Assembly: GCA_005787665.1 (NCBI GenBank)
Contig: SYAB01000041.1
Coordinates: 1-14,955, forward strand
From: Actinomycetota bacterium
GTDB lineage: Bacteria; Actinomycetota; Actinomycetes; Mycobacteriales; Mycobacteriaceae
DNA: 14,955 nucleotides
Direction: 5' to 3'
Shown here piece after piece: positions 1-6,629 of the stretch. The notes beneath the pieces were generated by a model. It worked only from the letters and a program-made list of their open reading frames with translations, was not told the origin of the DNA and ran no database searches. Numbering within the stretch: the first letter of the stretch is position 1; each line of letters starts with the position of its first letter. Both the position numbers and the translations under genes were made by a program.

Positions 1-2
1 CC

Positions 3-545
3 ACCCCGGTCGCGATCAGCGACACCGTCACGATCCCGGGCTATGAGATCGGAACGCCGCGCCTGACGGTCGTCAACCATCATTATCCGACGAACTTCGG
101 TGACCTGTCCGGCCCGCCTGAGCAGGACTACTCGCGGATCACCCTGGAACTGCCGGTCACCCGCGACGTGTTGCCCTACCTGGTCAAGATTATGCTGCCG
201 ATCATCATCGTCATCCTGATCACGTCGTTGATCTACATCATTCCCGCCCGTTTCGAGGAGGCCCGCACCGGCATCGGGGTCACCACGATGCTGACGATGG
301 TCGCCCTGCAGTGGTCCACCGACTCCGACCTGCCGTCTGTCGAGTACCTGACCATGCTCGACCTGGTCTACATCCTGTCCATGCTCTACATCCTGGTGGC
401 CATGGGTTACGCCGTCTTCGCCAGCCGTCGATCCCGCAAGGACGCCGCCGAGGCACTCCTGACCGCCCTGGACCGGCGCGTCGGCATCATCTCGCTGGTG
501 GTCTACGTGGTCCTGATCGCCACCACCATGATCTCCTACCTCTAG
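3..545 (+). CDS. Pentameric ligand-gated ion channel (prokaryotic Cys-loop receptor homologue), 3' part
   Basis: Partial gene; the reading frame is open to the left edge, so most of the extracellular ligand-binding domain lies outside. About 180 residues are visible. The end of the beta-sandwich domain (YSRITLELPVTRD, residues 43-55) leads into M1 (about 57-76, with the conserved proline in KIMLPII), M2 (about 86-105, EARTGIGVTTMLTM), M3 (about 114-139) and, after a short basic cytoplasmic loop (SRRSRKD), M4 (about 159-180). The short M3-M4 loop is the bacterial form (GLIC, ELIC). Family knowledge: five subunits form a ligand-opened ion pore in the cytoplasmic membrane. M2 has Glu at -2' as in cation-selective GLIC, while G2', T6', L9' and T10' resemble the glycine receptor. 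The ligand cannot be inferred from what is visible. A GTG at 168 opens an ORF, but it lies at the start of M1 and is internal. Stop TAG at 543-545; the next gene starts 20 nt later, suggesting an operon. Family assignment is strong; ion selectivity is inferred. Confidence 0.88.
   Translation, partial: TPVAISDTVTIPGYEIGTPRLTVVNHHYPTNFGDLSGPPEQDYSRITLELPVTRDVLPYLVKIMLPIIIVILITSLIYIIPARFEEARTGIGVTTMLTMVALQWSTDSDLPSVEYLTMLDLVYILSMLYILVAMGYAVFASRRSRKDAAEALLTALDRRVGIISLVVYVVLIATTMISYL
258..317 (+). other. Pore-lining M2 segment of the ligand-gated channel
   Basis: This codes for EARTGIGVTTMLTMVALQ and following residues. In pLGIC numbering E is -2', R 0', G 2', T 6', L 9' and T 10'. The TT-x-LTM core is that of vertebrate GlyR/GABA-A receptors, whereas the acidic -2' residue is at the position of GLIC E222. 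The hydrophobic 9' leucine, a typical gate residue, is kept. The alignment was made by eye from remembered family sequences. Confidence 0.75.
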
Positions 546-554
546 CGCCGTCAC

Positions 555-559
555 GGGGG
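555..559 (+). promoter_or_regulatory. Ribosome binding site of the MgtC/DUF4010 gene
   Basis: GGGGG lies six bases before GTG 566 and decides this start over the much longer upstream-open frame that would overlap the channel gene by more than 200 bases. Confidence 0.5.
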
Positions 560-565
560 TCGCCG

Positions 566-1807
566 GTGAGTTGGCCGCTACTTCAGCCCTATCTGATCGC
601 CCTGGCGATCGGGCTGCTGCTGGGATTTGAGCGGGAGCGCAGTCACAGCAGCACGATGCCGGCGGGTTCGCGCTCCTTCGCCCTGCTCTCTCTGCTGGGC
701 GCGGTCGCCGCATCGTTCGGGGTGTGGGCGGTGGTGGTGGGCCTGATCGGGGTCGGCGCGCTGATGGCGCTGGCCTATTTCCGGACCAACGCCCGGGACC
801 CGGGCACCACCACCGAGATCGCCGCACTGGTCACCTACCTGCTCGGCGCGCTGGCCTACACCCGTCCCGCCCTGGCGGTGGCGCTGGCCGTCGTCGTCGC
901 CGGACTCCTGCTGTCCAAGAACCGGATTCACCGATTCGCCCGCGATGTCGTCAGCGAGGTTGAACTGGAGGACGCCATCAAGTTCTTCGTGGTCGCCTTC
1001 GTGGTCCTGCCGCTACTGCCCGATCGCGCGCTGGGCCCCTACGGTGTGCTCAACCCGTCGAAGGTGTGGCTGCTGGTGGTGCTGCTGACCGGCATCGGGT
1101 GGGCGGGCTACATCGGCGTGCGGGCGCTGGGGGCACGGCGGGGCCTGCTGGTCACCGGTCTGGCCGGTGGGTTCGTCTCGGCCAGCGCCACCACCGCGTC
1201 GATGGGCCGGCTCAGCCGGACGTCCGCGAACCTGCGCGGGCCGCTGGCCAGCGCGCTGGCCGCCAGCGTGGCGACCTTTGCGCAACTGCTGGCCGTGATC
1301 GGCTATGTCGACCCCGGCCTGTTGCGACGCCTCTGGCCGCCGGTGGCCGCCGGTGCGATCGTCCTGATCGGTGTGGTGGCTCTCGTCTATCGCGGCACCG
1401 GGCAGCAGGGCTCCACCGAGGTTGCGGAGAACGCCACGGCCAGCCGGCCGGTCGCCCTGCGCCCTGCCCTCGTGCTGGCGGCCGTCCTGATCGGCGCGCT
1501 GCTGGCCGGCCGGTGGGCGGCCGACCTGCTCGGCGCCCGGGGTGCGGTGCTGGCCGCATTCGCCGCCGGTCTGGCCGATGCGCACGCCGGCGCGGCCGCC
1601 GCCGCCACCCTGGCCGCCGCCGGCGACATCACCACCGGCACCGCGCTGGTGGCCATCGCCGCCGCAATCGGATCAAACCTGTTGCTCAAGGTCGCGCTGG
1701 CTTTCGCCGCCGGCGGCCGCCGTTTCGGACTGGGCTTTCTGGCCGGTATGGCCGGGCCCGCGCTGGTGTTCGGAGTCGTCCTGGCTGTCACGATCGCAAC
1801 CGGGTGA
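566..1807 (+). CDS. MgtC/SapB family membrane protein with C-terminal DUF4010 domain
   Basis: 413 residues. GTG 566 is chosen because the protein then begins directly with the MgtC-type first helix and a GGGGG Shine-Dalgarno run (555-559) lies 6 nt upstream; the frame is open further upstream but overlaps the channel gene. The N-terminal part (about 1-135) has the MgtC/SapB signature IGLLLGFERERS and several helices. The region from about 130 (VSEVELEDAIKFFVVAF) onward matches DUF4010, including the LNPSKVWLLVVLLTGI and GLLVTGLAGGFVSASATTAS stretches. The whole protein is hydrophobic, with roughly ten or more helices expected. MgtC domains are linked to growth in low magnesium and inside macrophages; the role of the DUF4010-fused form is not established. 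It follows the channel gene by 20 nt and precedes the permease by 40 nt, so co-transcription is likely. Transport substrate, if any, is unknown. Confidence 0.88.
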   Translation: MSWPLLQPYLIALAIGLLLGFERERSHSSTMPAGSRSFALLSLLGAVAASFGVWAVVVGLIGVGALMALAYFRTNARDPGTTTEIAALVTYLLGALAYTRPALAVALAVVVAGLLLSKNRIHRFARDVVSEVELEDAIKFFVVAFVVLPLLPDRALGPYGVLNPSKVWLLVVLLTGIGWAGYIGVRALGARRGLLVTGLAGGFVSASATTASMGRLSRTSANLRGPLASALAASVATFAQLLAVIGYVDPGLLRRLWPPVAAGAIVLIGVVALVYRGTGQQGSTEVAENATASRPVALRPALVLAAVLIGALLAGRWAADLLGARGAVLAAFAAGLADAHAGAAAAATLAAAGDITTGTALVAIAAAIGSNLLLKVALAFAAGGRRFGLGFLAGMAGPALVFGVVLAVTIATG

Positions 1808-1832
1808 TCGGCCCGCGACGTCCGCCGACGGG

Positions 1833-1841
1833 TGCGACAAT
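1833..1841 (+). promoter_or_regulatory. Possible extended -10 box for leaderless start of the APC permease
   Basis: TGC followed by GACAAT, with six bases to ATG 1848. This fits the mycobacterial leaderless arrangement (TANNNT about 6-7 nt before a start codon that is also the transcription start), apart from G in the first hexamer position. No good -35 was seen. Confidence 0.3.
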
Positions 1842-1847
1842 CCGGGC

Positions 1848-3368
1848 ATGACGCAGGACGGGGAACTCGTCGACCCACCGATGCACGAACTGAAGTCCAA
1901 GGGTCTCAAGAAGGGCTCGGTCTCGCTGATCGGAGCGGTGGCCATCGGCCTGGCCGCCACCGCCCCGGCCTATTCGCTGACCGGGGCGCTGGGTCACGGC
2001 GCCGCCGAGGCCGGCTATCAGATGCCGATCATCTTCATCCTCGCGGTGATCCCGATGTACTTCATCGCGCTGGCCTATAAACACCTGACCGACGCCGCGC
2101 CCGACGCGGGCACGGTCTTCACCTGGGGATCCAAGGCGATCCTGCCGCATATCGGTTGGATCGGCGGCTTCGCGCTGATGCTCTCGAGCATCCTGGCCGG
2201 GGTCGGGGCGGCCGGGATCACGGTGAACGCGGCGACGGTGGCCTTCCGGATGCAGGACCCGCCGGACTGGCTGAAGATTGCCATTGCGGCCACCTTCATT
2301 CTGTTCACCACCTGGCTGGTGGCGCGGGGGGCCGAGGAGTCGTCCCGGACCACCCTGATCCTGACCGTCATCCAGTACGGCGGTCTGGCGCTGTTCGCGG
2401 CGATCCTGGGCATCAACATCCTGCGGCAGAACCGCAACCCCACCGCCGAACCGTTCTCCTGGCAGTGGTTCAACCCGCTGGCCATCAGCAGTTTCAGCGC
2501 CCTGCTCGGCGGATTCCTGGTGGCCGTCTTCATTTTCTGGGGCTTCGACGCCGCCCTGTCGATGTCGGAGGAGACCGAGGGAACCGCCGAGCAGTCCGGT
2601 CGGGTCGGCGTCACGGCGATCATCATCACGGTCATCACCTATGTCGTGTTCAGCGTCGCCGCCCTGGCCTTCGCCGGTATCGACGACGACAGCGAGGGAA
2701 GTCTGACCCACCAGGCCAATATCGACGACATCTTCTCCAGCCTGGCCCGTGACGCCGTGGGTCCGGGCGGTGCCCTGGTCGCCGCGGTCATCGTCGGACT
2801 CTCGGCGTTCTCGGCCACCCTCTCCACGGTGATGGCCACCGTGCGCGGCGTGCTGTCGATGGCCACCTACAAGGCACTGCCGAGCAGGTTCGCCTCCGTC
2901 GACGAGGTGCGGCAGACCCCGACGTTCGCCACCTGGTTCATCGGCCTGACCACGCTGGCCATCTACGCCGGTCTGGTCGTGGTGAGCGACAGCATCGTCG
3001 AGGACACCGTCTACAGCGTCGGTATCGCGATCATGACCTACTACACCGTGGTGGCGGTGTCGTCGGTGATCTACTTCTGGGACACCGCCTTCGAGAACTG
3101 GCGCACCGCACTCGAGCAGGTGATTCTGCCCGGCATCGGTGCGCTAGTGCTGATCCCGGTCGGCGTGATCCAGGCCTACGAAATGGCCAAACCCGACAGC
3201 GGCTCCACCGGATCACTCGCCGGGATCGGCACCGTCTTCGCGATCGGCGTGCTCAGCCTCTTCTTCGGTGTGTTGCTGATGATCGTGTGGAACCTCAAGG
3301 CCCCGGCCTTCTTCCGCGGCGAGACGTTGCCGCATGAGCGAACCCACCGGACCAAGGGCGCCGGATGA
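1848..3368 (+). CDS. APC family amino acid/amine permease
   Basis: 506 residues, usual for the amino acid-polyamine-organocation superfamily. Probably a cytoplasmic-membrane secondary transporter taking up amino acids or related amines. After a short charged cytoplasmic tail (LKSKGLKKG) comes the conserved unwound first helix GLAATAPAYSLTG (about 34-46), the part that contacts the substrate backbone in this fold; a run of hydrophobic segments continues to about residue 490. FIFWGFDAALSMSEETEG near residue 230 fits the conserved helix 6 region with its acidic end. The exact substrate cannot be told. ATG 1848 is preferred; ATG 1881, eleven codons later, is possible. There is no clear Shine-Dalgarno, but a GACAAT box ends 6 nt upstream, so leaderless initiation is possible besides readthrough from the upstream gene. 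Its position behind a ligand-gated channel raises the idea of a shared ligand or substrate, which is inference only. Confidence 0.88.
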   Translation: MTQDGELVDPPMHELKSKGLKKGSVSLIGAVAIGLAATAPAYSLTGALGHGAAEAGYQMPIIFILAVIPMYFIALAYKHLTDAAPDAGTVFTWGSKAILPHIGWIGGFALMLSSILAGVGAAGITVNAATVAFRMQDPPDWLKIAIAATFILFTTWLVARGAEESSRTTLILTVIQYGGLALFAAILGINILRQNRNPTAEPFSWQWFNPLAISSFSALLGGFLVAVFIFWGFDAALSMSEETEGTAEQSGRVGVTAIIITVITYVVFSVAALAFAGIDDDSEGSLTHQANIDDIFSSLARDAVGPGGALVAAVIVGLSAFSATLSTVMATVRGVLSMATYKALPSRFASVDEVRQTPTFATWFIGLTTLAIYAGLVVVSDSIVEDTVYSVGIAIMTYYTVVAVSSVIYFWDTAFENWRTALEQVILPGIGALVLIPVGVIQAYEMAKPDSGSTGSLAGIGTVFAIGVLSLFFGVLLMIVWNLKAPAFFRGETLPHERTHRTKGAG

Positions 3369-3489
3369 CCCCCCACCATCAGACGCGCGAGGACGACGAG
3401 TTCAGCATCCGGTAACGCGGTCAGGTATCGTCACCGCGCCGGCATTTCTCAGCCGCCGCTCAGGTTCACCTTTGGAAGGACTCTCCCAC
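3369..3489 (+). promoter_or_regulatory. Upstream region of the GjpA-like gene with candidate -10 and strong RBS
   Basis: This 121-base gap holds no gene. TATCGT at 3426-3431 fits the actinobacterial -10 pattern TANNNT; a weak TTCAGC at 3401-3406 lies 19 bases before it as a poor -35 candidate. GGAAGGA at 3474-3480 is a good Shine-Dalgarno, nine bases before GTG 3490. This suggests an own promoter with a leader of roughly 50 nt. The -10 call is by eye and could be chance. Confidence 0.4.
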
Positions 3490-4722
3490 GTGCTCATCTC
3501 CCTACGCTCGCCGCTCGTCGCCGGAACGGCCGCCGTCATCGGCGCCGGTTCGATCGCCTTCACCGGTGCCCAGCACCCCCTGCCGGCCCTGCCGACCTCG
3601 GCGAACGTCGCGCTGGCCGGCTTCAACAACCCGGTCGAACAGCTGCTGGGCACCCTGGAGGTCGGACAGAACTACCTGTTCGGCACCTACTACGACAGCC
3701 TGGGCGCGGTCAACTGGCCCTTTGCCGGGATCGGCGATCTGCTGAACGACGCGCTCTACAACGAGTACTCCCTCGGCTACTACAGCTTCGTCGGTCTCCT
3801 GCCGCAGTTCACCAACCAGGCCTCGCCGATCATCCGGCAGCTGACCACCAACCTGTACACCTACATCAACGCTGCCCTCGACGGCACCATCGCCGCGGTC
3901 TCGGAGCTCAGCGCCGGGGTGTGGAACTACCCGTCCGAGGCGATCAATGCCCTGGAACTGGCGCTGAACGGCCAGATCGGTGAGGCCATCACGGTGCTGG
4001 TCGATGCCGTCGTCGACCCGATCGCCGCCGCCGGTGCGGCCGTGTTCGACACGGTGGCCTTCGTGGTGACCGACTTCCTGGCCAAGACCATCGCGGTGCT
4101 CGAAGTCATCCCGCAGAACCTCACCCTGTTCGCCGGAGCCGCCATCGGCGGAGTGACGGTGCTGGCCGAGCGCTCGGTGGAGATCGCGACCGCGTGGCTC
4201 AACGCCCTCGGCGCCGGGGACTGGGAAGGCGCGTGGAACACTGCCGTGGACGGGCTGTTCGGGCCCTCGGGGCTGCCCGGCACCGTGCTGAACCTGACCA
4301 TCGGGGCGGGCGTGCAGACCGGTCCCATCGCCACGGAGGCCGACATCCCGGAGAACTTCGTGCCGAGCTTCCGCACGGCGATCCAGGGCACCATCTGGAA
4401 CACCCAGGAGGCGTTGACGGCCGTCGCGCCGACGGCGGCGGCGGTTGCGTCGGCCGCGGCGGTTGCCGAGGTCCCGGCCGTGGAGCCCGTCGAGGTCGGT
4501 GAGGTCGCCGAGGTCGCTGAGGTCAGCGAGCCGGCCAAGGTCGCCGAGGTCAGCGAGCCTGCCGAGAAGGCTGTCGCCGAGTCCGCGGACACCACAGCCC
4601 CGGCGGCTGCGGCCCCGGAGCCCGTCGAGGCGGCGACCGGCGCTGAGGCCGAGGCCGATCCCAAGCCGGCCAGGAGCCACCGCGGAGGCAAGCGTGCGGC
4701 CAAGGCCGCCGCGGCCGGCTGA
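3490..4722 (+). CDS. Secreted GjpA-like (outer-membrane porin family) hydrophobic protein with Ala/Pro/Glu repeat tail
   Basis: 410 residues. GTG 3490 is chosen for the strong GGAAGGA site nine bases upstream and because the protein then starts with a signal-like segment (SLRSPLVAGTAAVIGAGS, about 5-22). The body (about 45-315) is rich in small hydrophobic and aromatic residues (NNPVEQLLGTLEVGQNYLFG, about 47-66) and alternates amphipathic stretches, as in the mycobacterial/Gordonia proteins named after GjpA. From about residue 315 it becomes low complexity: Ala/Val/Glu/Pro with two 9-residue repeats (VAEVSEPA-K/E), ending in a basic ARSHRGGKRAAKAAAAG tail. In Gordonia the GjpA name denotes a cell-wall porin, but most family members are assigned by similarity only. 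Likely in the envelope or secreted; pore activity here is unproven. It is monocistronic, with the next gene convergent 18 bases away. Confidence 0.6.
   Translation: MLISLRSPLVAGTAAVIGAGSIAFTGAQHPLPALPTSANVALAGFNNPVEQLLGTLEVGQNYLFGTYYDSLGAVNWPFAGIGDLLNDALYNEYSLGYYSFVGLLPQFTNQASPIIRQLTTNLYTYINAALDGTIAAVSELSAGVWNYPSEAINALELALNGQIGEAITVLVDAVVDPIAAAGAAVFDTVAFVVTDFLAKTIAVLEVIPQNLTLFAGAAIGGVTVLAERSVEIATAWLNALGAGDWEGAWNTAVDGLFGPSGLPGTVLNLTIGAGVQTGPIATEADIPENFVPSFRTAIQGTIWNTQEALTAVAPTAAAVASAAAVAEVPAVEPVEVGEVAEVAEVSEPAKVAEVSEPAEKAVAESADTTAPAAAAPEPVEAATGAEAEADPKPARSHRGGKRAAKAAAAG
4513..4566 (+). repeat. Two tandem 27-bp repeats in the GjpA-like tail
   Basis: Units 4513-4539 and 4540-4566 differ at three positions and encode VAEVSEPAK and VAEVSEPAE. 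They are preceded by 9-bp GAGGTCxxx units from 4492 coding for EVG, EVA, EVA and EVS. All unit lengths are multiples of three, so copy changes would keep the frame. Confidence 0.75.
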
Positions 4723-4740
4723 CGCCCGCTCGACAGAACG

Positions 4741-6000
4741 CTAGGGGCCGGGGTCCCGGGGCCGAATCGGCTCCGGGACCTCCGGCGTCGGGCCCTCCGG
4801 CGGCGGAGCCTGGACCGGCTCGTGCCCGGCGGGCAGGTGGTCGGGGGGCTCCACGCGCAACTTGTGCGCCACCGGGACATCGGTCGAGGAATGCAGGATG
4901 ATCGACAGCGCGATCGTGACGGCGATCAGGTCGAAGAGCTTCTCGCCGTTGGGTATTCCGGCTTGCAGCACGAGTAGGCCGTAGACCACGGAGGCGAATC
5001 CCTTCGGTCCGAACCAGGCCGCGGTGAGCCGTTCGGCGCGCGGCATCGGCGTTCTGATCAGGGACAGCAGCATCGAGGCCGGCCGCACCAGCACGATGGC
5101 CAGCACCGCTAGCAGCCAGCCCTGCCAACCCAGATGCGATAGTCGGTCCGGGGTGATCAGGGCGCCGAAGAGCAGCAGGGCCGCGAATTTGGTCAGCTCC
5201 GAGAGCAGGTCGCCGAACGGTTCGAAGGTCTCCGCGGCGACATGGTCGAGGGTGGCCAACGCCGACCCGGCGGCGAACGCGGCCAGGTACGGATTGGCAT
5301 GGGTGAGGTGGCATCCCGCGTACACCACGATCGCGATCGCGACCGGGCCCAGGGGCTGTAACCGCGGTTCGGCGGTCAGGATGTTGCTGCGCCAGGCGAT
5401 CGCGACCACCGCAGCGACGCCGACCCCGATCGCCAGGCCGAGGACCAACTCACCCAGGACCAGGCCCAGGTGGGATTCCTCGTGTTTGGCCAGTGCGAGG
5501 AAGATCAGCACGAAGGGCAGCGCCAGACCGTCGTTGAGGCCGGACTCGACGTTGAGCAGCCGTCGCAGCCGCTGAGGGATGTCGGGCCGGCCGACCAACG
5601 CCGAGGCGAACACCGGGTCGGTGGGGGACAGGATCGCCCCGAGAAGAAGTGCCGTAGGCCAGTCCAGGTTGACCAGGTAGTGCGCCGGGACCGCGATTCC
5701 GATCATGGCCAGCGGCATGCCGAGGCCCAGAGCGCGCCCGGACAATCGCCACCCGTCGCGCAGGGCCGGGACGCTGGCCCGCTGCCCGTCGGTGAACAGC
5801 ACCGTGAACAGGGCGATATCGGCGAGCACCGCCACGATCTCGTCGTCGGCGCTGATATCGACCACACCGAATCCGCCCGGGCCCAGCAGCGCCCCCGCGA
5901 TCAGGAAAAGCAGCGCAGTGGAGAGCACCGTGCGGGCCGCCAACCCGGACAGCGAGACGCTGATCAGCAACACCACGCCGAACGCCAGGACAAGGATCAC
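4741..6000 (-). CDS. CPA1 family Na+(K+)/H+ antiporter (NhaP-like)
   Basis: 419 residues. A cytoplasmic-membrane cation/proton exchanger for pH and sodium homeostasis. Helices begin at the N-terminus. The family markers are in order: ILSPTDPVFASALVG (123-137, the TDP motif of the unwound helix), ESGLNDGLALP (152-162, with the Asn156-Asp157 ion-binding pair typical of electroneutral CPA1 members), an arginine in helix 10-11 (VRPASM, about 306), and the WFGPKGFASVVYGLL signature (329-343). The C-terminus (about 383-419) is a proline-rich hydrophilic tail. Start GTG 6000 has GGGAG (6011-6007 on the complement) six bases upstream. It is divergent from the M15 peptidase gene and convergent with the GjpA-like gene, so probably transcribed alone. 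Ion preference cannot be read from sequence. Confidence 0.9.
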   Translation of the reverse strand: MILVLAFGVVLLISVSLSGLAARTVLSTALLFLIAGALLGPGGFGVVDISADDEIVAVLADIALFTVLFTDGQRASVPALRDGWRLSGRALGLGMPLAMIGIAVPAHYLVNLDWPTALLLGAILSPTDPVFASALVGRPDIPQRLRRLLNVESGLNDGLALPFVLIFLALAKHEESHLGLVLGELVLGLAIGVGVAAVVAIAWRSNILTAEPRLQPLGPVAIAIVVYAGCHLTHANPYLAAFAAGSALATLDHVAAETFEPFGDLLSELTKFAALLLFGALITPDRLSHLGWQGWLLAVLAIVLVRPASMLLSLIRTPMPRAERLTAAWFGPKGFASVVYGLLVLQAGIPNGEKLFDLIAVTIALSIILHSSTDVPVAHKLRVEPPDHLPAGHEPVQAPPPEGPTPEVPEPIRPRDPGP

Positions 6001-6110
6001 GCCGGTCTCCCAGGTAGGTTCCGCTTCCGCCGAGGCTCATGGTGCATGGCACACCGCGGCCGCCGGCGTGATTCCGGGAAAGAAGGCCCTTCTGGGAGAA
6101 TGAGCCCGTC
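6001..6110. promoter_or_regulatory. Divergent promoter region between antiporter and M15 peptidase
   Basis: 110 bases with no gene. Both transcripts must start here. TAGGTT at 6015-6020 fits TANNNT on the + strand and could be a -10 for the peptidase gene; no convincing -35 was found. GGGAGA at 6094-6099 is the likely ribosome site for ATG 6111, though at a long 11-base spacing. GGGAG on the complement serves the antiporter. Confidence 0.35.
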
Positions 6111-6620
6111 ATGCGCATCTCCGTCCTACTCGGCGTTCTACTCGGCGTCCCCGCCGCGGTCGGCTTCGGTACCGCGCCCGGGCCGCAGATCCGGCTGGTG
6201 GACAGCACCATCCAGATGTTGTCGCCGTACGACGTGGCCAATCCGGCGGTCGGCAACCTCGACCCGGTCCTGCTCGGCGCCGTGCAGCAGGCCGCCGCGG
6301 CCGCCGCGGCCGACGGAGTCGCGATGACCATCACCTCCGGATGGCGTTCGGTGCAGTTCCAGCAGCAGCTCCTCGACGAGGCGGTGCTCACCCACGGCAG
6401 CCTGGGCGCCGCGTTGGCGTTCGTGCAGACTCCCGAGGTTTCCCGGCACGTACTCGGTCACGCCGTCGACATCGGCGGCCCCGAGGCCGATCAGTGGCTG
6501 ATCGTCAATGGTTCCCGTTTCGGGCTGTGTCAGATCTACGCCAACGAGCCCTGGCATTTCGAACTCGCGACGGACGCGGTCGGAAACTGTCCACCGCTAC
6601 GCGCGACCGCCGCCGGATAG
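6111..6620 (+). CDS. Secreted M15 family (VanY/DacY-like) D,D-carboxypeptidase
   Basis: 169 residues. A zinc peptidase that trims D-Ala-D-Ala or related bonds of peptidoglycan stem peptides outside the membrane. An N-terminal signal segment (MRISVLLGVLLGVPAAVGFG, about 1-20) is followed by a short catalytic domain. Visible motifs: SGWRS with substrate-binding Arg79; SRHVLGHAVDIG (111-122), giving zinc ligands His113 and Asp120; and NEPWHFE (145-151), giving general base Glu146 and zinc ligand His149. Cys140 and Cys160 could form a disulfide after export. This compact form, with GLCQIYANEPWHFE, is common in mycobacteria. It contains no cell-wall-binding domain. The next gene begins 9 bases after its stop. 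Catalytic residues are complete, so activity is expected; whether it acts as D,D- or L,D-peptidase is not certain. Confidence 0.87.
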   Translation: MRISVLLGVLLGVPAAVGFGTAPGPQIRLVDSTIQMLSPYDVANPAVGNLDPVLLGAVQQAAAAAAADGVAMTITSGWRSVQFQQQLLDEAVLTHGSLGAALAFVQTPEVSRHVLGHAVDIGGPEADQWLIVNGSRFGLCQIYANEPWHFELATDAVGNCPPLRATAAG

Positions 6621-6629
6621 AGTTCGACC
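6618..6629 (+). promoter_or_regulatory. -10 box inside the M15 stop codon for a leaderless DsbA-like transcript
   Basis: TAGAGT (6618-6623) is a full match to TANNNT. It begins with the TAG stop of the peptidase gene and ends six bases before GTG 6630, the spacing seen for mycobacterial leaderless genes whose mRNA begins at the start codon. No Shine-Dalgarno is present before GTG 6630. Confidence 0.45.

Noticed and set aside
168..170. GTG as start of a free-standing four-helix membrane protein
   Set aside because: The frame continues upstream without a stop and the preceding residues fit the end of the pLGIC extracellular domain, so this GTG encodes an internal Val.
311..565. Upstream extension of the MgtC/DUF4010 frame
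   Set aside because: It overlaps the channel gene and gives Arg/His/Pro-rich sequence; GTG 566 has a ribosome site and starts at the family's natural N-terminus.
1788..2711. 307-residue - strand frame over the APC permease
   Set aside because: Shadow frame with hydrophilic repetitive composition; the permease on the + strand is well conserved.
3502..4680. 392-residue open frame opposite the GjpA-like gene
   Set aside because: Gly/Arg/Asp/His-rich composition typical of an antisense shadow in GC-rich DNA; the + strand gene has a strong ribosome site and a signal-like N-terminus.
6038..6049. CATGGTGCATGG repeat in the 6001-6110 gap as an operator
   Set aside because: Only 4-bp self-complementary arms; too short to support a call.
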